Below are positions 1 through 8,437 of a stretch of 59,885 nt of DNA, one piece after another. Source of the stretch: Rhodobacteraceae bacterium Water-Bin34. Its GTDB lineage: Bacteria > Pseudomonadota > Alphaproteobacteria > Rhodobacterales > Rhodobacteraceae. The DNA lies in the NCBI GenBank assembly GCA_900197625.1, contig FZLS01000010.1, positions 1 to 59,885 of the forward strand, read 5' to 3'. The translations under genes were made by a program, and so were the position numbers. Each line of letters begins with the position of its first letter. The first letter of the stretch is position 1. The notes below the pieces were generated by a model. That model did no database searches, had not been told where the DNA came from, and saw nothing but the letters and a program-made list of their open reading frames with translations.

Positions 1-353
1 ACATCTATTCCTAATAAATAAAGTTCGTGAGCTATTAATCGATATCTTAAATACATTGCTTCGTATTGTTTGTCAGGTTTTACCTTTTGCATCTGTTCAA
101 ATGGCGGCAACCAATCAAGCCATATTGGAGCTCTTAATCGGGCAACACGGCCACCCTCTTGATCAATCAAGATTGGAACATTCTTAGCAACAGAATCCCT
201 TAACTCATTACACAATACTTTTATCTGATTTGGTGTACTTAAATTACGTGAGAAAAGAATAAATGCCCAAGGTTTGGCATCTCTAAAAAAATTTCGCTCT
301 TCTTCAGTAAGTCGTGTTCCTTTACAACCAAATATTACTGAATTAGAGCTCAT
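1..353 (-). CDS. nagZ: beta-N-acetylhexosaminidase NagZ, N-terminal part
   Basis: Glycoside hydrolase family 3 enzyme of the cytoplasm that removes N-acetylglucosamine from anhydromuropeptides during peptidoglycan recycling. I translated the first 117 codons by hand; the gene runs off the left edge, so the catalytic KH-PGHG-type motif is not visible. Family signatures seen are PWAFILFSRN near residues 28-37 and ILIDQEGGRVARLR at 61-74, the strongly conserved substrate-binding stretch of NagZ. The ATG at 353-351 overlaps the TAA of the upstream SPOR gene by one base (TAATG), so the two are translationally coupled. The order argS-SPOR-nagZ is common in Rhodobacterales, which supports the call. 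Confidence 0.88.
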   Translation of the reverse strand, partial: MSSNSVIFGCKGTRLTEEERNFFRDAKPWAFILFSRNLSTPNQIKVLCNELRDSVAKNVPILIDQEGGRVARLRAPIWLDWLPPFEQMQKVKPDKQYEAMYLRYRLIAHELYLLGID

Positions 354-1102
354 TATCTTGGAATAATTGGGGAACAAAAAGTTTCCCGTTTCTTAAGGGC
401 CATACAAAAACTTTCAACATCATTAAAATCTATAAAGCTTTTAACTTTTAAAATATACTTAGCTTTTAAACCATCCTCAATTTTCTCAATAAACAACTCT
501 TTATTTAAAAGTAGTTCAGAGTGAATTTTATTTATGTTTTCCAATTGAATAGTAGCTACCACATCAACATCATAAGAACCTAATTCAGCCATTATATTGT
601 TTGAAAAAAAACTATTAGAATTTAATTTTAAATCTTTTGGCCGTATTTTTGGTGCAAATTTATTTTCTAATAGCATATCTTTTGTCTCAATCAAATCTAT
701 CTTGGGGGCTTTTGTATCTGATATCGGTTCATTTAAAATACGAAAATTTTTATCTTTTAGAATTGGGGCTTGCCCCATTTTCATATTTGAATCTGGTTTC
801 TTTTGTGTATCTAATCCAGCAACATCTTCAGCCTGTAGGGGATATGGTTTAGGTGCTAAATAAACTTCATCTACTAGTTTAGAAATTCCCTTCGCCGTTT
901 GAACTTCACTTACGGACAAACCTTGATGATCTGCTTGTTTCCCACCAGGCTCTTCAGGGGAAATTCGTGCTGGGCCATTTGCTTTTTTTATGACAGGAAT
1001 ATCATTTGGATCTAATTGCGATAAAGATAAACCCCACCAAACTAAGACCCCAAATACAGAAACTGACGCAGCTGCAGCCAAAATATTTAAGAATCTGCTC
1101 AT
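353..1102 (-). CDS. SPOR domain-containing protein
   Basis: Predicted inner-membrane protein of 249 residues with one N-terminal membrane segment (about residues 5-27, hydrophobic and ending near WWGLSL). A long, low-complexity, lysine- and proline-rich linker follows, then a C-terminal domain of about 70 residues (from about 175) with the alternating pattern of a SPOR fold. SPOR domains bind denuded glycan strands at division septa. The SPOR assignment rests mainly on architecture and on the position between argS and nagZ, because the domain sequence is weakly conserved. The start ATG at 1102 has GGAG upstream. The 3' end overlaps nagZ by one base. Confidence 0.7.
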   Translation of the reverse strand: MSRFLNILAAAASVSVFGVLVWWGLSLSQLDPNDIPVIKKANGPARISPEEPGGKQADHQGLSVSEVQTAKGISKLVDEVYLAPKPYPLQAEDVAGLDTQKKPDSNMKMGQAPILKDKNFRILNEPISDTKAPKIDLIETKDMLLENKFAPKIRPKDLKLNSNSFFSNNIMAELGSYDVDVVATIQLENINKIHSELLLNKELFIEKIEDGLKAKYILKVKSFIDFNDVESFCMALKKRETFCSPIIPR

Positions 1103-1166
1103 GTAATCTCCAAATTGGGTCTTTGCCCTGCCCTTGAATGAGCTTTGAGTATCATTTTAAGCTTAA

Positions 1167-2897
1167 TTATCGCATTTCGTCAATTGGCGTTACACCCAGA
1201 ATAGTTAGCCCAGCAGCAATAGTAACTTGAACTGCAGATATCATTGATAATTTTTCAGCACTTAATTCGGGATTACTTTCTTGAAAAAAACGGGTTTCAG
1301 GAAATTCTTTACCGATATTCCAGAGCGCATGGAAATCTCCTGCTAATTCATATAAATAAAATGCAATACGATGAGGTTCATTATGTTTCGCAGCCAATTC
1401 TAATAGTCTAGGCCATTCTGCTAATTTTTTTACGAGTATTATTTCATTTGGATGTTTTAAAGTTTCAAATGAACCTGCTTTAATTATAATCTTAGCATCT
1501 TTCGCCTTTGTAAGAACTGAACTAATTCGCGCATGGGCATATTGCACGTAAAATACTGGGTTATCTTTTGATTGTTCTTGAACTTTATCAAAATCAAAAT
1601 CCAAAGGTGCATCATTTTTTCTAGTTAGCATGACAAATCGGGTAACATCGGGGCCAACCTGTTTAACAACGTCTCTTAAAGTAACAAATGTTCCTGCGCG
1701 TTTAGACATTTTAAACGGCTCACCATCTTTATATAATTTTACTAATTGAGTTAACTTTATATCAAGCGATACTTTCTCATTGGATAAGGCTGAAACTGCA
1801 GCCTTCATTCGTTTTACATACCCACCATGATCTGCACCAAATATATCGATTAATTGATCAAAGCCTCTTTGAACTTTATCAAAATGATATGCTATATCTG
1901 GAGCAAAATATGTCCATGAACCATCTGATTTGACAACAGGGCGATCAACATCATCACCATGGCTTGTAGATTTAAAAAGTGTTTGTTCCCTTGCTTCCCA
2001 ATCGTCAGGTTTTTTACCTTTAGGTGGTTCTAAAATACCCTGATAGATTAAACCTTTCGCATCTAAATCGGCTAAAGCGTCTTCAATTAATCCAGTCCCA
2101 TATAAGGATTTTTCTGAAAAGAACACATCCATTCGAATGCCCAATAATTCTAGATCTGATCTAATAAGATCCATCATTTTTTCAGTTGAAAACAATCTTA
2201 GTTCAGAAATCCATTCACTTTCAGGTTTATCAACTAAACTATCACCATATTTATTCTTTAATGCTTCACCTAGATCAACCAAATAGTCACCAGGATAAGT
2301 GCCATCAATGAATTCAACCGCCTGACCATTAGCCTCAAGATATCGCAGGTAAACTGAGCGTGCTAAAACATCAACTTGTGCACCGCCATCATTTATATAG
2401 TATTCTCTTGTTACATCAAAGCCAGCAAAATCCAAGAGGCTAGCGAGTGCATCACCAAAAACTGCGCCTCGCGTATGTCCGACATGCAATGGACCAGTAG
2501 GATTAGCAGATACGTATTCTACATTTACTTTTATTCCAGAGCCAATATCTGAGCGCCCATAGTTTATTCCCATATTAAGCACATATGGTATAATAGATGT
2601 TAGATAATCCTGTTTGAGGCGCAAATTAAGAAATCCAGGTCCTGCAACATCTGCAGATATTATTCGACTATCATTTTCTAATAATGAACATAATGCCTCG
2701 GCTATAAGCCTTGGATTCATCTTTGCTGGCTTAGCTAAAACCATTGCTGCATTTGTTGACATATCTCCATGGGAAGAGTCTCGAGGAGGTTCAACTGTTA
2801 CATTTGAAAAGTCTAATTCTTTTGACAATGTACCATTGGATTGCAATGCCTCCAATGACGTTAAAACAAGGCTTCTAATATCAGAAAATAAGTTCAT
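1167..2897 (-). CDS. argS: arginyl-tRNA synthetase
   Basis: Class I aminoacyl-tRNA synthetase that charges tRNA-Arg with arginine. It has 576 residues, typical for bacterial ArgS. Visible: an N-terminal Add-1 type region, the HIGH signature as HVGH at 138-141 within [15 protein letters not shown], the KMSKS-like loop as KMSKR at 396-400, and the C-terminal DALR-type anticodon-binding region with [11 protein letters not shown] near 450-460. Arginyl enzymes often have a degenerate KMSKS, so KMSKR is not unusual. It lies 64 bases upstream of the SPOR gene on the same strand and 46 bases downstream of dgt, suggesting a dgt-argS-SPOR-nagZ transcription unit. Confidence 0.97.
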   Translation of the reverse strand: MNLFSDIRSLVLTSLEALQSNGTLSKELDFSNVTVEPPRDSSHGDMSTNAAMVLAKPAKMNPRLIAEALCSLLENDSRIISADVAGPGFLNLRLKQDYLTSIIPYVLNMGINYGRSDIGSGIKVNVEYVSANPTGPLHVGHTRGAVFGDALASLLDFAGFDVTREYYINDGGAQVDVLARSVYLRYLEANGQAVEFIDGTYPGDYLVDLGEALKNKYGDSLVDKPESEWISELRLFSTEKMMDLIRSDLELLGIRMDVFFSEKSLYGTGLIEDALADLDAKGLIYQGILEPPKGKKPDDWEAREQTLFKSTSHGDDVDRPVVKSDGSWTYFAPDIAYHFDKVQRGFDQLIDIFGADHGGYVKRMKAAVSALSNEKVSLDIKLTQLVKLYKDGEPFKMSKRAGTFVTLRDVVKQVGPDVTRFVMLTRKNDAPLDFDFDKVQEQSKDNPVFYVQYAHARISSVLTKAKDAKIIIKAGSFETLKHPNEIILVKKLAEWPRLLELAAKHNEPHRIAFYLYELAGDFHALWNIGKEFPETRFFQESNPELSAEKLSMISAVQVTIAAGLTILGVTPIDEMR

Positions 2898-2943
2898 TAA
2901 TTTATCCAGTTATTATAATTGCGCGATTTAACACATGGATTAA

Positions 2944-4074
2944 TTATGTTCCAGAGGTGAGTTCAGTATATCTTTGTTCTGCATAACCATCTGTCATACC
3001 TGATAAATAATCAGAAATTAATTGCGCCTGCTCGAATTCACTTTTGCAATATGACCATTGGACTGGTAATAATTTTCTATCGTTCATAAAAATATAGAAT
3101 AATCCATTTACAACTTGAGTTGCCCTCTCTCGCATTAAGTTAACGCGATCAGAACGATACATATTATCAAATAAGTATGTGCGAATTTCATTAATACTTT
3201 CAATCATTCTAGGCGAGAATTGAATAATTTGATATCCAAGATTTCTCACTTCTTTAGAGGAAGAGAGAGAGCTATTTTTTATTAAAGACTGTGAGTTTAT
3301 AATGACATCTTCCACCATTTCATTAAAAATGCGTCTCAGGGCTTCATTACGACGCCTTATTGGATCTAAGTTAGGGTATTTTGCATCAACTAAAGAAAAA
3401 CATTCCCCTACTATTGGTAGGTTAGATATATCATTTTCAGTAAACAAATTTGCACGTAACCCATCATCTAAATCATGATTATTATATGCAATATCATCAG
3501 ATATGGCAGCTACCTGCGCCTCAGCACTAGCATGGGTTTTAAGTTCCAGATTATGTCTATTAGAATAGTCATTAAGGGCATATGGAATAGAGTTTACAAC
3601 TGGCCCATTATGTTTTGCAATACCTTCTAATGTTTCCCAAGTTAGGTTTAAACCGTCAAACTCAGCATAACTTTTCTCTAAAGATGTTACAATTTTTATA
3701 GCCTGAGCGTTGTGATCAAACCCACCATAGTTTTTCATTTTTATCCTTAAAACATCTTCACCAACATGTGCAAAAGGTGGATGACCTAGATCATGTGCAA
3801 GTGCAATGACTTCTGTTAATTCGGAGTTTAAATTTAGTGTTTTGGCTATCGTTCGAGCAACTTGTGAAACTTCAATAGTATGAGATAATCGTGTGCGGAA
3901 ATGATCACCTTCGTGCGCTACAAAAACTTGCGTTTTATGTTTTAAGCGTCGGAATGCTTTACAGTGAATAACACGGTCTCGGTCACGCTGAAATGGAGAG
4001 CGGTATTTACTTTCTTCTTCAGTATGGAGTCTACCCCGAGTTGTTTCTGGATTAGAAGCAATTTTGCTTTGCAT
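2944..4074 (-). CDS. dgt: deoxyguanosinetriphosphate triphosphohydrolase-like protein
   Basis: HD-domain nucleotidase family that hydrolyses dNTPs to deoxynucleoside and triphosphate. It has 376 residues, the short form common in alphaproteobacteria. Metal-binding residues of the HD fold are visible: His65 in LSHTIEVSQ and His94-Asp95 in ALAHDLGHPPFAH. YRSPFQRDRDRVIHCKAFRRL near residues 24-44 is the family's N-terminal signature. Substrate preference of short Dgt proteins is not settled by sequence. The gene starts at ATG 4074 and is divergent from erpA; the 83 bases between must hold both promoters. Confidence 0.93.
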   Translation of the reverse strand: MQSKIASNPETTRGRLHTEEESKYRSPFQRDRDRVIHCKAFRRLKHKTQVFVAHEGDHFRTRLSHTIEVSQVARTIAKTLNLNSELTEVIALAHDLGHPPFAHVGEDVLRIKMKNYGGFDHNAQAIKIVTSLEKSYAEFDGLNLTWETLEGIAKHNGPVVNSIPYALNDYSNRHNLELKTHASAEAQVAAISDDIAYNNHDLDDGLRANLFTENDISNLPIVGECFSLVDAKYPNLDPIRRRNEALRRIFNEMVEDVIINSQSLIKNSSLSSSKEVRNLGYQIIQFSPRMIESINEIRTYLFDNMYRSDRVNLMRERATQVVNGLFYIFMNDRKLLPVQWSYCKSEFEQAQLISDYLSGMTDGYAEQRYTELTSGT

Positions 4075-4095
4075 AATTTGGTTGACCTTTAAATG

Positions 4096-4124
4096 TTGCC
4101 GAGATCGAAAAGCAGGTTTATATT
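4096..4124 (+). promoter_or_regulatory. candidate sigma-70 promoter of erpA
   Basis: TTGCCG (4096-4101, 4 of 6 against TTGACA) and TATATT (4119-4124, 5 of 6 against TATAAT) are separated by exactly 17 bases. This places transcription start near 4131, about 27 bases before the erpA ATG. The call is from consensus only; no transcript evidence is available. Confidence 0.42.
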
Positions 4125-4157
4125 AATTACATATATTAATTATGAAAGCCATAAAAG

Positions 4158-4493
4158 ATGGACCTTGCTTTGCCACCAAAAGTAACTGATAGAGCATATG
4201 CTCGATTAGCAGAGATTAATGAAAATGTTGAAGCGTCCCAAGCATTACGAATTGCCGTTGAAGGCGGAGGATGTTCAGGCTTTCAATATGAAATTAAATT
4301 AGAAAATACACCGGACAAGGATGATTTGATATTAGAAAAAAATGGTCAAGTAGTATTAATAGATAAAATATCACTACCCTTTTTAGAAAATGCAGTAATT
4401 GATTATACACAAGAATTAATTGGCGCACGTTTCGTAATTGAAAATCCAAATGCTACTTCAAGCTGTGGTTGTGGGGTTAGCTTTTCAATTTAA
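4158..4493 (+). CDS. erpA: A-type iron-sulfur cluster carrier (ErpA/IscA family)
   Basis: Small (111 residues) HesB/IscA family protein that accepts an Fe-S cluster from the SUF or ISC scaffold and passes it to apo-enzymes. The three family cysteines are present: Cys39 in GGGCSGFQY and Cys103 and Cys105 in the terminal SSCGCGVSF. It is closest in look to ErpA or the alphaproteobacterial IscA-like carrier; which one cannot be decided by eye. It starts at ATG 4158 with only a weak ribosome site, 34 bases downstream of a good promoter candidate. No suf or isc genes lie nearby; xthA follows 84 bases later on the same strand. Confidence 0.9.
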   Translation: MDLALPPKVTDRAYARLAEINENVEASQALRIAVEGGGCSGFQYEIKLENTPDKDDLILEKNGQVVLIDKISLPFLENAVIDYTQELIGARFVIENPNATSSCGCGVSFSI

Positions 4494-4577
4494 TGAAAAA
4501 TTAAATATTTTGAAAAAGTGAAAAATAAAATCTTAAATTAAGATTCACAGATACTCCATCATCAAGGAAAAGTTTAC

Positions 4578-5360
4578 ATGAAAATCGCAACTTTTAATAT
4601 TAATGGCATCAAGGCACGTCTGCCAGCCTTGCTAGAATGGTTAAAGGAAACAAATCCAGATATTGCAATGTTGCAAGAAATAAAATCAATGGATGAACTG
4701 TTTCCAAGAGATGACATAGAGAGCTTAGGCTACGACATACATACTCATGGAATGAAGGGATTCAATGGAGTCGCAATATTATCTAAATACCGTCTTGAAG
4801 ATATAATGCGCGGGCTTCCAGGTGATGATCAAGATATCCAGACACGTTATATCGAAGCAACAGTTATAGGGGATAACAGCTCACTAAGATTGTGCAATCT
4901 ATACTTACCAAACGGCAATCCAACACCAGGGCCTAAATTTGATTATAAGCTAAAATGGATGGAACGTTTGTATGAACGGACCTGTTCCTTAATAAAATTA
5001 GAAGAACCCTTTTTATTAGCAGGCGATTTCAATATTATTCCCCAAGCCGAAGATTGTTGGGACACAAAAGTTTGGGAGAATGATGCAGCATATTTACCTG
5101 AAAGTCGTGCAGCATACAGGAAAATCTTGAATTTAGGTTTAACAGATGCATTTCGTGCAAAGAACCCTTCAGCAATGAACTATACTTTTTGGGATTATCA
5201 AGCAGGCGCTTGGAATAAAAATAATGGCATTAGAATAGATCACTTTTTACTTTCACCAACATGCGCAGATAAGCTAATTGACTGTCAATCTGATCGTGAA
5301 TGTAGAGCAAAAGATAAACCCTCTGATCATGTTCCAGTTTGGGTGGAGTTAGAAATTTAA
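4578..5360 (+). CDS. xthA: exodeoxyribonuclease III
   Basis: Apurinic/apyrimidinic endonuclease and 3'-5' exonuclease of base excision repair. It has 260 residues. Characteristic motifs of the exonuclease-endonuclease-phosphatase fold: FNINGIKARLPALLEWL near the N-terminus, LQEIK with the metal-binding glutamate, LAGDFNI in the middle, and the C-terminal KPSDHVPVWVEL with the catalytic Asp-His pair. The start ATG is preceded by AAGGA at good spacing. The stop codon is shared with the convergent monooxygenase gene: both TAA stops lie within one TTAA at 5357-5360. Confidence 0.95.
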   Translation: MKIATFNINGIKARLPALLEWLKETNPDIAMLQEIKSMDELFPRDDIESLGYDIHTHGMKGFNGVAILSKYRLEDIMRGLPGDDQDIQTRYIEATVIGDNSSLRLCNLYLPNGNPTPGPKFDYKLKWMERLYERTCSLIKLEEPFLLAGDFNIIPQAEDCWDTKVWENDAAYLPESRAAYRKILNLGLTDAFRAKNPSAMNYTFWDYQAGAWNKNNGIRIDHFLLSPTCADKLIDCQSDRECRAKDKPSDHVPVWVELEI

Positions 5361-6514
5361 ACTTTATATCTATAAATCCAATTAAACCGCTTATTTAAAA
5401 ATGAAGGGTAAACCTTTGCTATAAGGCGTAAATTAAGCTGAAATAGTTTTCTCAATATTAAATTAGATAAATGAAAAGCTTTTCCATTTTTACTTGATAT
5501 TTTTTGAATATCTGTAACGCGTTTTTTTCTAATTTTTTCATATTTTTTAAGTGCATTATTGATATTATTTGTGTCATTTAAAACACTAGTTAATACTGCT
5601 GCATCTTCTAAAGCCATACACGAACCTTGAGCCATAAATGGAAGTATTGGATGAGCAGCATCACCCAATAGAACAACATTATCATTACTCCATGACTTTA
5701 AAGGCGGGTGCGAATATAACCCCCAAAGTTTAACAGTTTTTATTTTGGATAAAATACGATTAACACTTGGGCTGAAATCAGAGAACTCATTGCAAAACTT
5801 TTCTGGCGAACCTTCGTTATTCCAATTTTCAGGTACAATATTTTTATTAGACTGAACTCCAATAATATTTATTAATTCTCCATTTCTAATTGGATACATT
5901 ACCAAGTGTTTGTTAATTCCCATAAACACTGTTGGTTCTATATTATTTCCATCAGATGGAATAAGCGCTCTCCAAGCTACTTGATCCATAAACAATGCAG
6001 CACTTTGACCAAACCAGTATTGTCTTACCCCTGAATTCATACCGTCTGCCGCAACAGTTAAATCGAAATTATAAATATTAGAATTACTTTTAATTTTTGA
6101 ACCATTAAGATCAGTTTTTATAGCTATAGCGTTAGAGCCCAGAATAATCTTTACTCCTAGATCCTTTGCTCGAGAAACCAAAGCGTCAACTAAATCAGCA
6201 CGATGCAATTGCACATAAGGAAAATCGATGTCTTGGTTATGCTTTATTTCTATAATCGGTTTACCAGCTTTGTAATCTTTAAATAATATGGAGTCTGGGA
6301 AACATACCTCCTCTAAATAATCTGGGTACACTCCAAGTTTTGATAATATATTTATTCCATTTGCACTAATCTGAATACCAGCACCCACTTCAGATATCTC
6401 TGAAGCTTTTTCAAAAATTGTTACCCGACTACCAAACTTAGCAAAGAAAATTGCAGAAGCTAACCCACCAATTCCACCACCAATGATCCCAATATTTTTA
6501 TCTAATAATGACAT
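5357..6514 (-). CDS. FAD-dependent monooxygenase (salicylate hydroxylase-like)
   Basis: Flavoprotein aromatic hydroxylase of the PHBH fold, 385 residues. Seen: the Rossmann motif GIIGGGIGGLASAIF at residues 9-23; EVGAGIQISANG (about 42-53), typical of the salicylate/6-hydroxynicotinate hydroxylase branch; and the second FAD motif GDAAHPILPFMAQGSCMALEDA near 285-306. Substrate cannot be named; the family mostly hydroxylates aromatic acids, with ubiquinone-pathway paralogues as an alternative. The gene looks AT-richer than its neighbours. It starts 12 bases after the T-tract of the dksA terminator, with GAGG directly before the ATG, so read-through from dksA may supply its transcription. It is convergent with xthA. 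Confidence 0.82.
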   Translation of the reverse strand: MSLLDKNIGIIGGGIGGLASAIFFAKFGSRVTIFEKASEISEVGAGIQISANGINILSKLGVYPDYLEEVCFPDSILFKDYKAGKPIIEIKHNQDIDFPYVQLHRADLVDALVSRAKDLGVKIILGSNAIAIKTDLNGSKIKSNSNIYNFDLTVAADGMNSGVRQYWFGQSAALFMDQVAWRALIPSDGNNIEPTVFMGINKHLVMYPIRNGELINIIGVQSNKNIVPENWNNEGSPEKFCNEFSDFSPSVNRILSKIKTVKLWGLYSHPPLKSWSNDNVVLLGDAAHPILPFMAQGSCMALEDAAVLTSVLNDTNNINNALKKYEKIRKKRVTDIQKISSKNGKAFHLSNLILRKLFQLNLRLIAKVYPSFLNKRFNWIYRYKV

Positions 6515-6520
6515 TTAACC

Positions 6521-6554
6521 TCAAATAAAAACACCGCGTAATTAGACGCGGTGT
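6521..6554 (-). terminator. rho-independent terminator of dksA
   Basis: A perfect 9-bp inverted repeat ACACCGCGT / ACGCGGTGT (6531-6539 and 6546-6554) with a 6-base loop. Reading on the minus strand it is followed by TTTTATTT. It lies 25 bases after the dksA stop and 12 bases before the monooxygenase ATG, so it separates the two genes. Confidence 0.88.
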
Positions 6555-6579
6555 AAATTATATTCAATATATAAACAAA

Positions 6580-7002
6580 TTAGTCGTCTCTATGAACTTT
6601 TTCTTTTCGTTCATGTCTTTCTTGAGCTTCAAGTGATAAGTTCGCAGTTGGCCTAGCCTCAAGTCTTTTCAAAGATATTGGCTCGCCAGTAGCATCACAC
6701 CACCCATATGTACCGTCTTCGATACGCCTAAGTGCACTATCAATTTTTGATACAAGCTTTCTTTGCCGATCTCGTGTTCTTAATTCTAAAGCTCTATCTG
6801 TTTCTTCAGATGCCCTGTCTGCAACGTCTGGAATATTACGTGTACCTTCTTGCATACCTTCAATGGTATCTCGACCATCAGCAAGCAACGCAGCTTTCCA
6901 GTCAAGTAACTTTTTTTGAAAATATTCTACCTGGCGGTCATTCATAAATTCTTCGTTGTCAGTTGGATGGTATTCAGTATCTAACACTTTATTAACTTTC
7001 AT
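6580..7002 (-). CDS. dksA: RNA polymerase-binding transcription factor DksA
   Basis: Secondary-channel regulator that works with ppGpp on RNA polymerase. From the preferred start (ATG at 7002, giving MKVNKVLDTE) it has 140 residues; an in-frame ATG at 7014 has no better ribosome site. The coiled-coil tip motif DxxDxA is intact as Asp59, Asp62, Ala64. The zinc-finger positions read Cys102, Thr105, Ser123, Ala126, so only one of the four canonical cysteines remains, while the surrounding LKRLEARPTANL is kept. Single-cysteine DksA proteins are known from Rhodobacterales, including R. sphaeroides. Ends at a strong terminator, so it is probably monocistronic. Confidence 0.94.
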   Translation of the reverse strand: MKVNKVLDTEYHPTDNEEFMNDRQVEYFQKKLLDWKAALLADGRDTIEGMQEGTRNIPDVADRASEETDRALELRTRDRQRKLVSKIDSALRRIEDGTYGWCDATGEPISLKRLEARPTANLSLEAQERHERKEKVHRDD

Positions 7003-7201
7003 AATAAAACCCATTTAAATTTAGGTAATCAACATTTTATTCGTTCCGTATCTTAGAATTCACAGGATGTCACGCCCTACTTTCGAATGTTTAGAATACT
7101 AATGATATTTATGTTAATAATCATTTATGGTTGATATGATATATTATATATTACACAAATTATGATAATGCTCATCAAATCAGGGTTAAAATGATAATAA
7201 T

Positions 7202-7879
7202 ATGTTAAAATTCTCACCAATTTTACTTGCCGTAATATGGGCAATAATAATGTATTATGTATCTGCATGGCGCACCAAATCTGAAATGGATAAGAAATCA
7301 ACTTTATTAAATGATCCTCCGCTAGAAACTTTAACAAATCAGATGGCAAATACCTTAGATTTGCATGAAATAAAGGTACATATTTACGAAATTGAACCAA
7401 TCAATGGCTTAGCTATTCCTGATGGACGTATTTTCATAACAAGAGGTTTCATGAAAAAATATTACAATGGGGAAATCACTGCTGCAGAAATAGCTAGTGT
7501 TATTGCCCATGAATTGGGTCATGTTGCACTTGGCCACACAAAAAGAAGAATGATCGACTTTTCAAGTCAAAATGCAATTAGAGTTGCATTAGCAATGGTT
7601 TTAAGCAGATTTTTTGGTGGATTTGGGGCCATAATAGCAAATACAATTACTAAATTTTTAACTGCACGACTATCTCGAAAAGATGAATACGAAGCAGATG
7701 CATATGCAGCAGCTTTATTAACTAAAGCAAATATTGGCATTGAGCCTCAAATATCAATGTTCGAAAAACTTGAAAAGCTTAGTAATGAAGGGAATAATTC
7801 CATGGCATGGTTGATGAGTCATCCAAAAACGCAGGATAGAATCACAGCCATAAAAAAATTAAAAGATGAATGGGAGTAA
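7202..7879 (+). CDS. M48 family metallopeptidase, membrane-anchored
   Basis: Zinc peptidase of the HtpX/Ste24/BepA superfamily with 225 residues. One N-terminal membrane segment (about residues 4-21) would place the catalytic part on the periplasmic face if it acts as a signal anchor. The zinc motif HELGH is at 103-107 and the third ligand is likely Glu164 in EYEADAYAA. It lacks the multiple membrane spans of HtpX and the TPR region of BepA, so it is a minimal stand-alone M48 protein. Substrate unknown; a role in envelope protein quality control is inference. It is divergent from dksA across a 187-base AT-rich gap. Confidence 0.85.
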   Translation: MLKFSPILLAVIWAIIMYYVSAWRTKSEMDKKSTLLNDPPLETLTNQMANTLDLHEIKVHIYEIEPINGLAIPDGRIFITRGFMKKYYNGEITAAEIASVIAHELGHVALGHTKRRMIDFSSQNAIRVALAMVLSRFFGGFGAIIANTITKFLTARLSRKDEYEADAYAAALLTKANIGIEPQISMFEKLEKLSNEGNNSMAWLMSHPKTQDRITAIKKLKDEWE

Positions 7880-7903
7880 AAATTTCCCATACTTTGCTAA
7901 ATA

Positions 7904-8437
7904 CTAACTGGCTATAAACTTAGCTAGTTTTGGCAACTGAGATGACTTCAACATTTTGCGATTATTTATACTAATGCCAGATCTTCTAATCGCTTCTTTT
8001 TTTACAGTTTCAATTATCTCAAGCATTTCATTACGACCTGATGTAGCCAATTCTAACAAGAAATCATCAGGGGTGCGTCTCACTATGCCATGGCTCGATA
8101 GTATTGGAGTTGGAAAATCCTTTAAATTTGCAGTCAGCAATTCATCAGCATTACCTTCAATAGCCGCCTGCAAGACATGTATATCATTTTCATCTGGCAA
8201 AAATAGATTTTTATTTTCCGGTCCGATCTCTACCTGTGACTTTGGCCAATTAACACGTAAAAGTGCAATCTCAATAGTTGCCTCAGCTTCATTATGATTA
8301 CGATGTGCTGCTCGACGCCATTCCTCAATTATTCTTTCAGACCAAAGCGGCTCAAAAAAATCTTTTTGTGCAGCCCCTAATAAAATTGAACGTAAAATAG
8401 AAGGATAAAGAACACACGTATCTAGCAAAACTTTCAT
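7904..8437 (-). CDS. PIN domain-containing protein
   Basis: A 177-residue protein with a PIN-type nuclease fold: MKVLLDTCVLYPS at the N-terminus carries the first acidic residue (Asp6), SERIIEEWRR an early glutamate, and LPDENDIHVLQAA a central acidic cluster. These match the metal-binding pattern of PIN ribonucleases. No antitoxin-like gene lies beside it. Its ATG overlaps the stop of the upstream methyltransferase gene by one base (TAATG at 8437), so the two are co-translated. It could be a stand-alone RNA-processing PIN protein rather than a toxin. C-terminal residues after about 140 are basic and unassigned. Confidence 0.75.
   Translation of the reverse strand: MKVLLDTCVLYPSILRSILLGAAQKDFFEPLWSERIIEEWRRAAHRNHNEAEATIEIALLRVNWPKSQVEIGPENKNLFLPDENDIHVLQAAIEGNADELLTANLKDFPTPILSSHGIVRRTPDDFLLELATSGRNEMLEIIETVKKEAIRRSGISINNRKMLKSSQLPKLAKFIAS

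Noticed and set aside
4529..4545. Hairpin AATCTTA/TAAGATT between erpA and xthA
   Set aside because: AT-rich, 3-base loop, no T-tract after it; probably chance in AT-rich DNA.
7125..7400. 91-codon minus ORF over the start of the M48 gene
   Set aside because: Lies mostly antisense to a clear peptidase gene; no ribosome site or recognisable motif.
7904..8437. Toxin-antitoxin module
   Set aside because: PIN protein present but no small antitoxin-like ORF before or after it.
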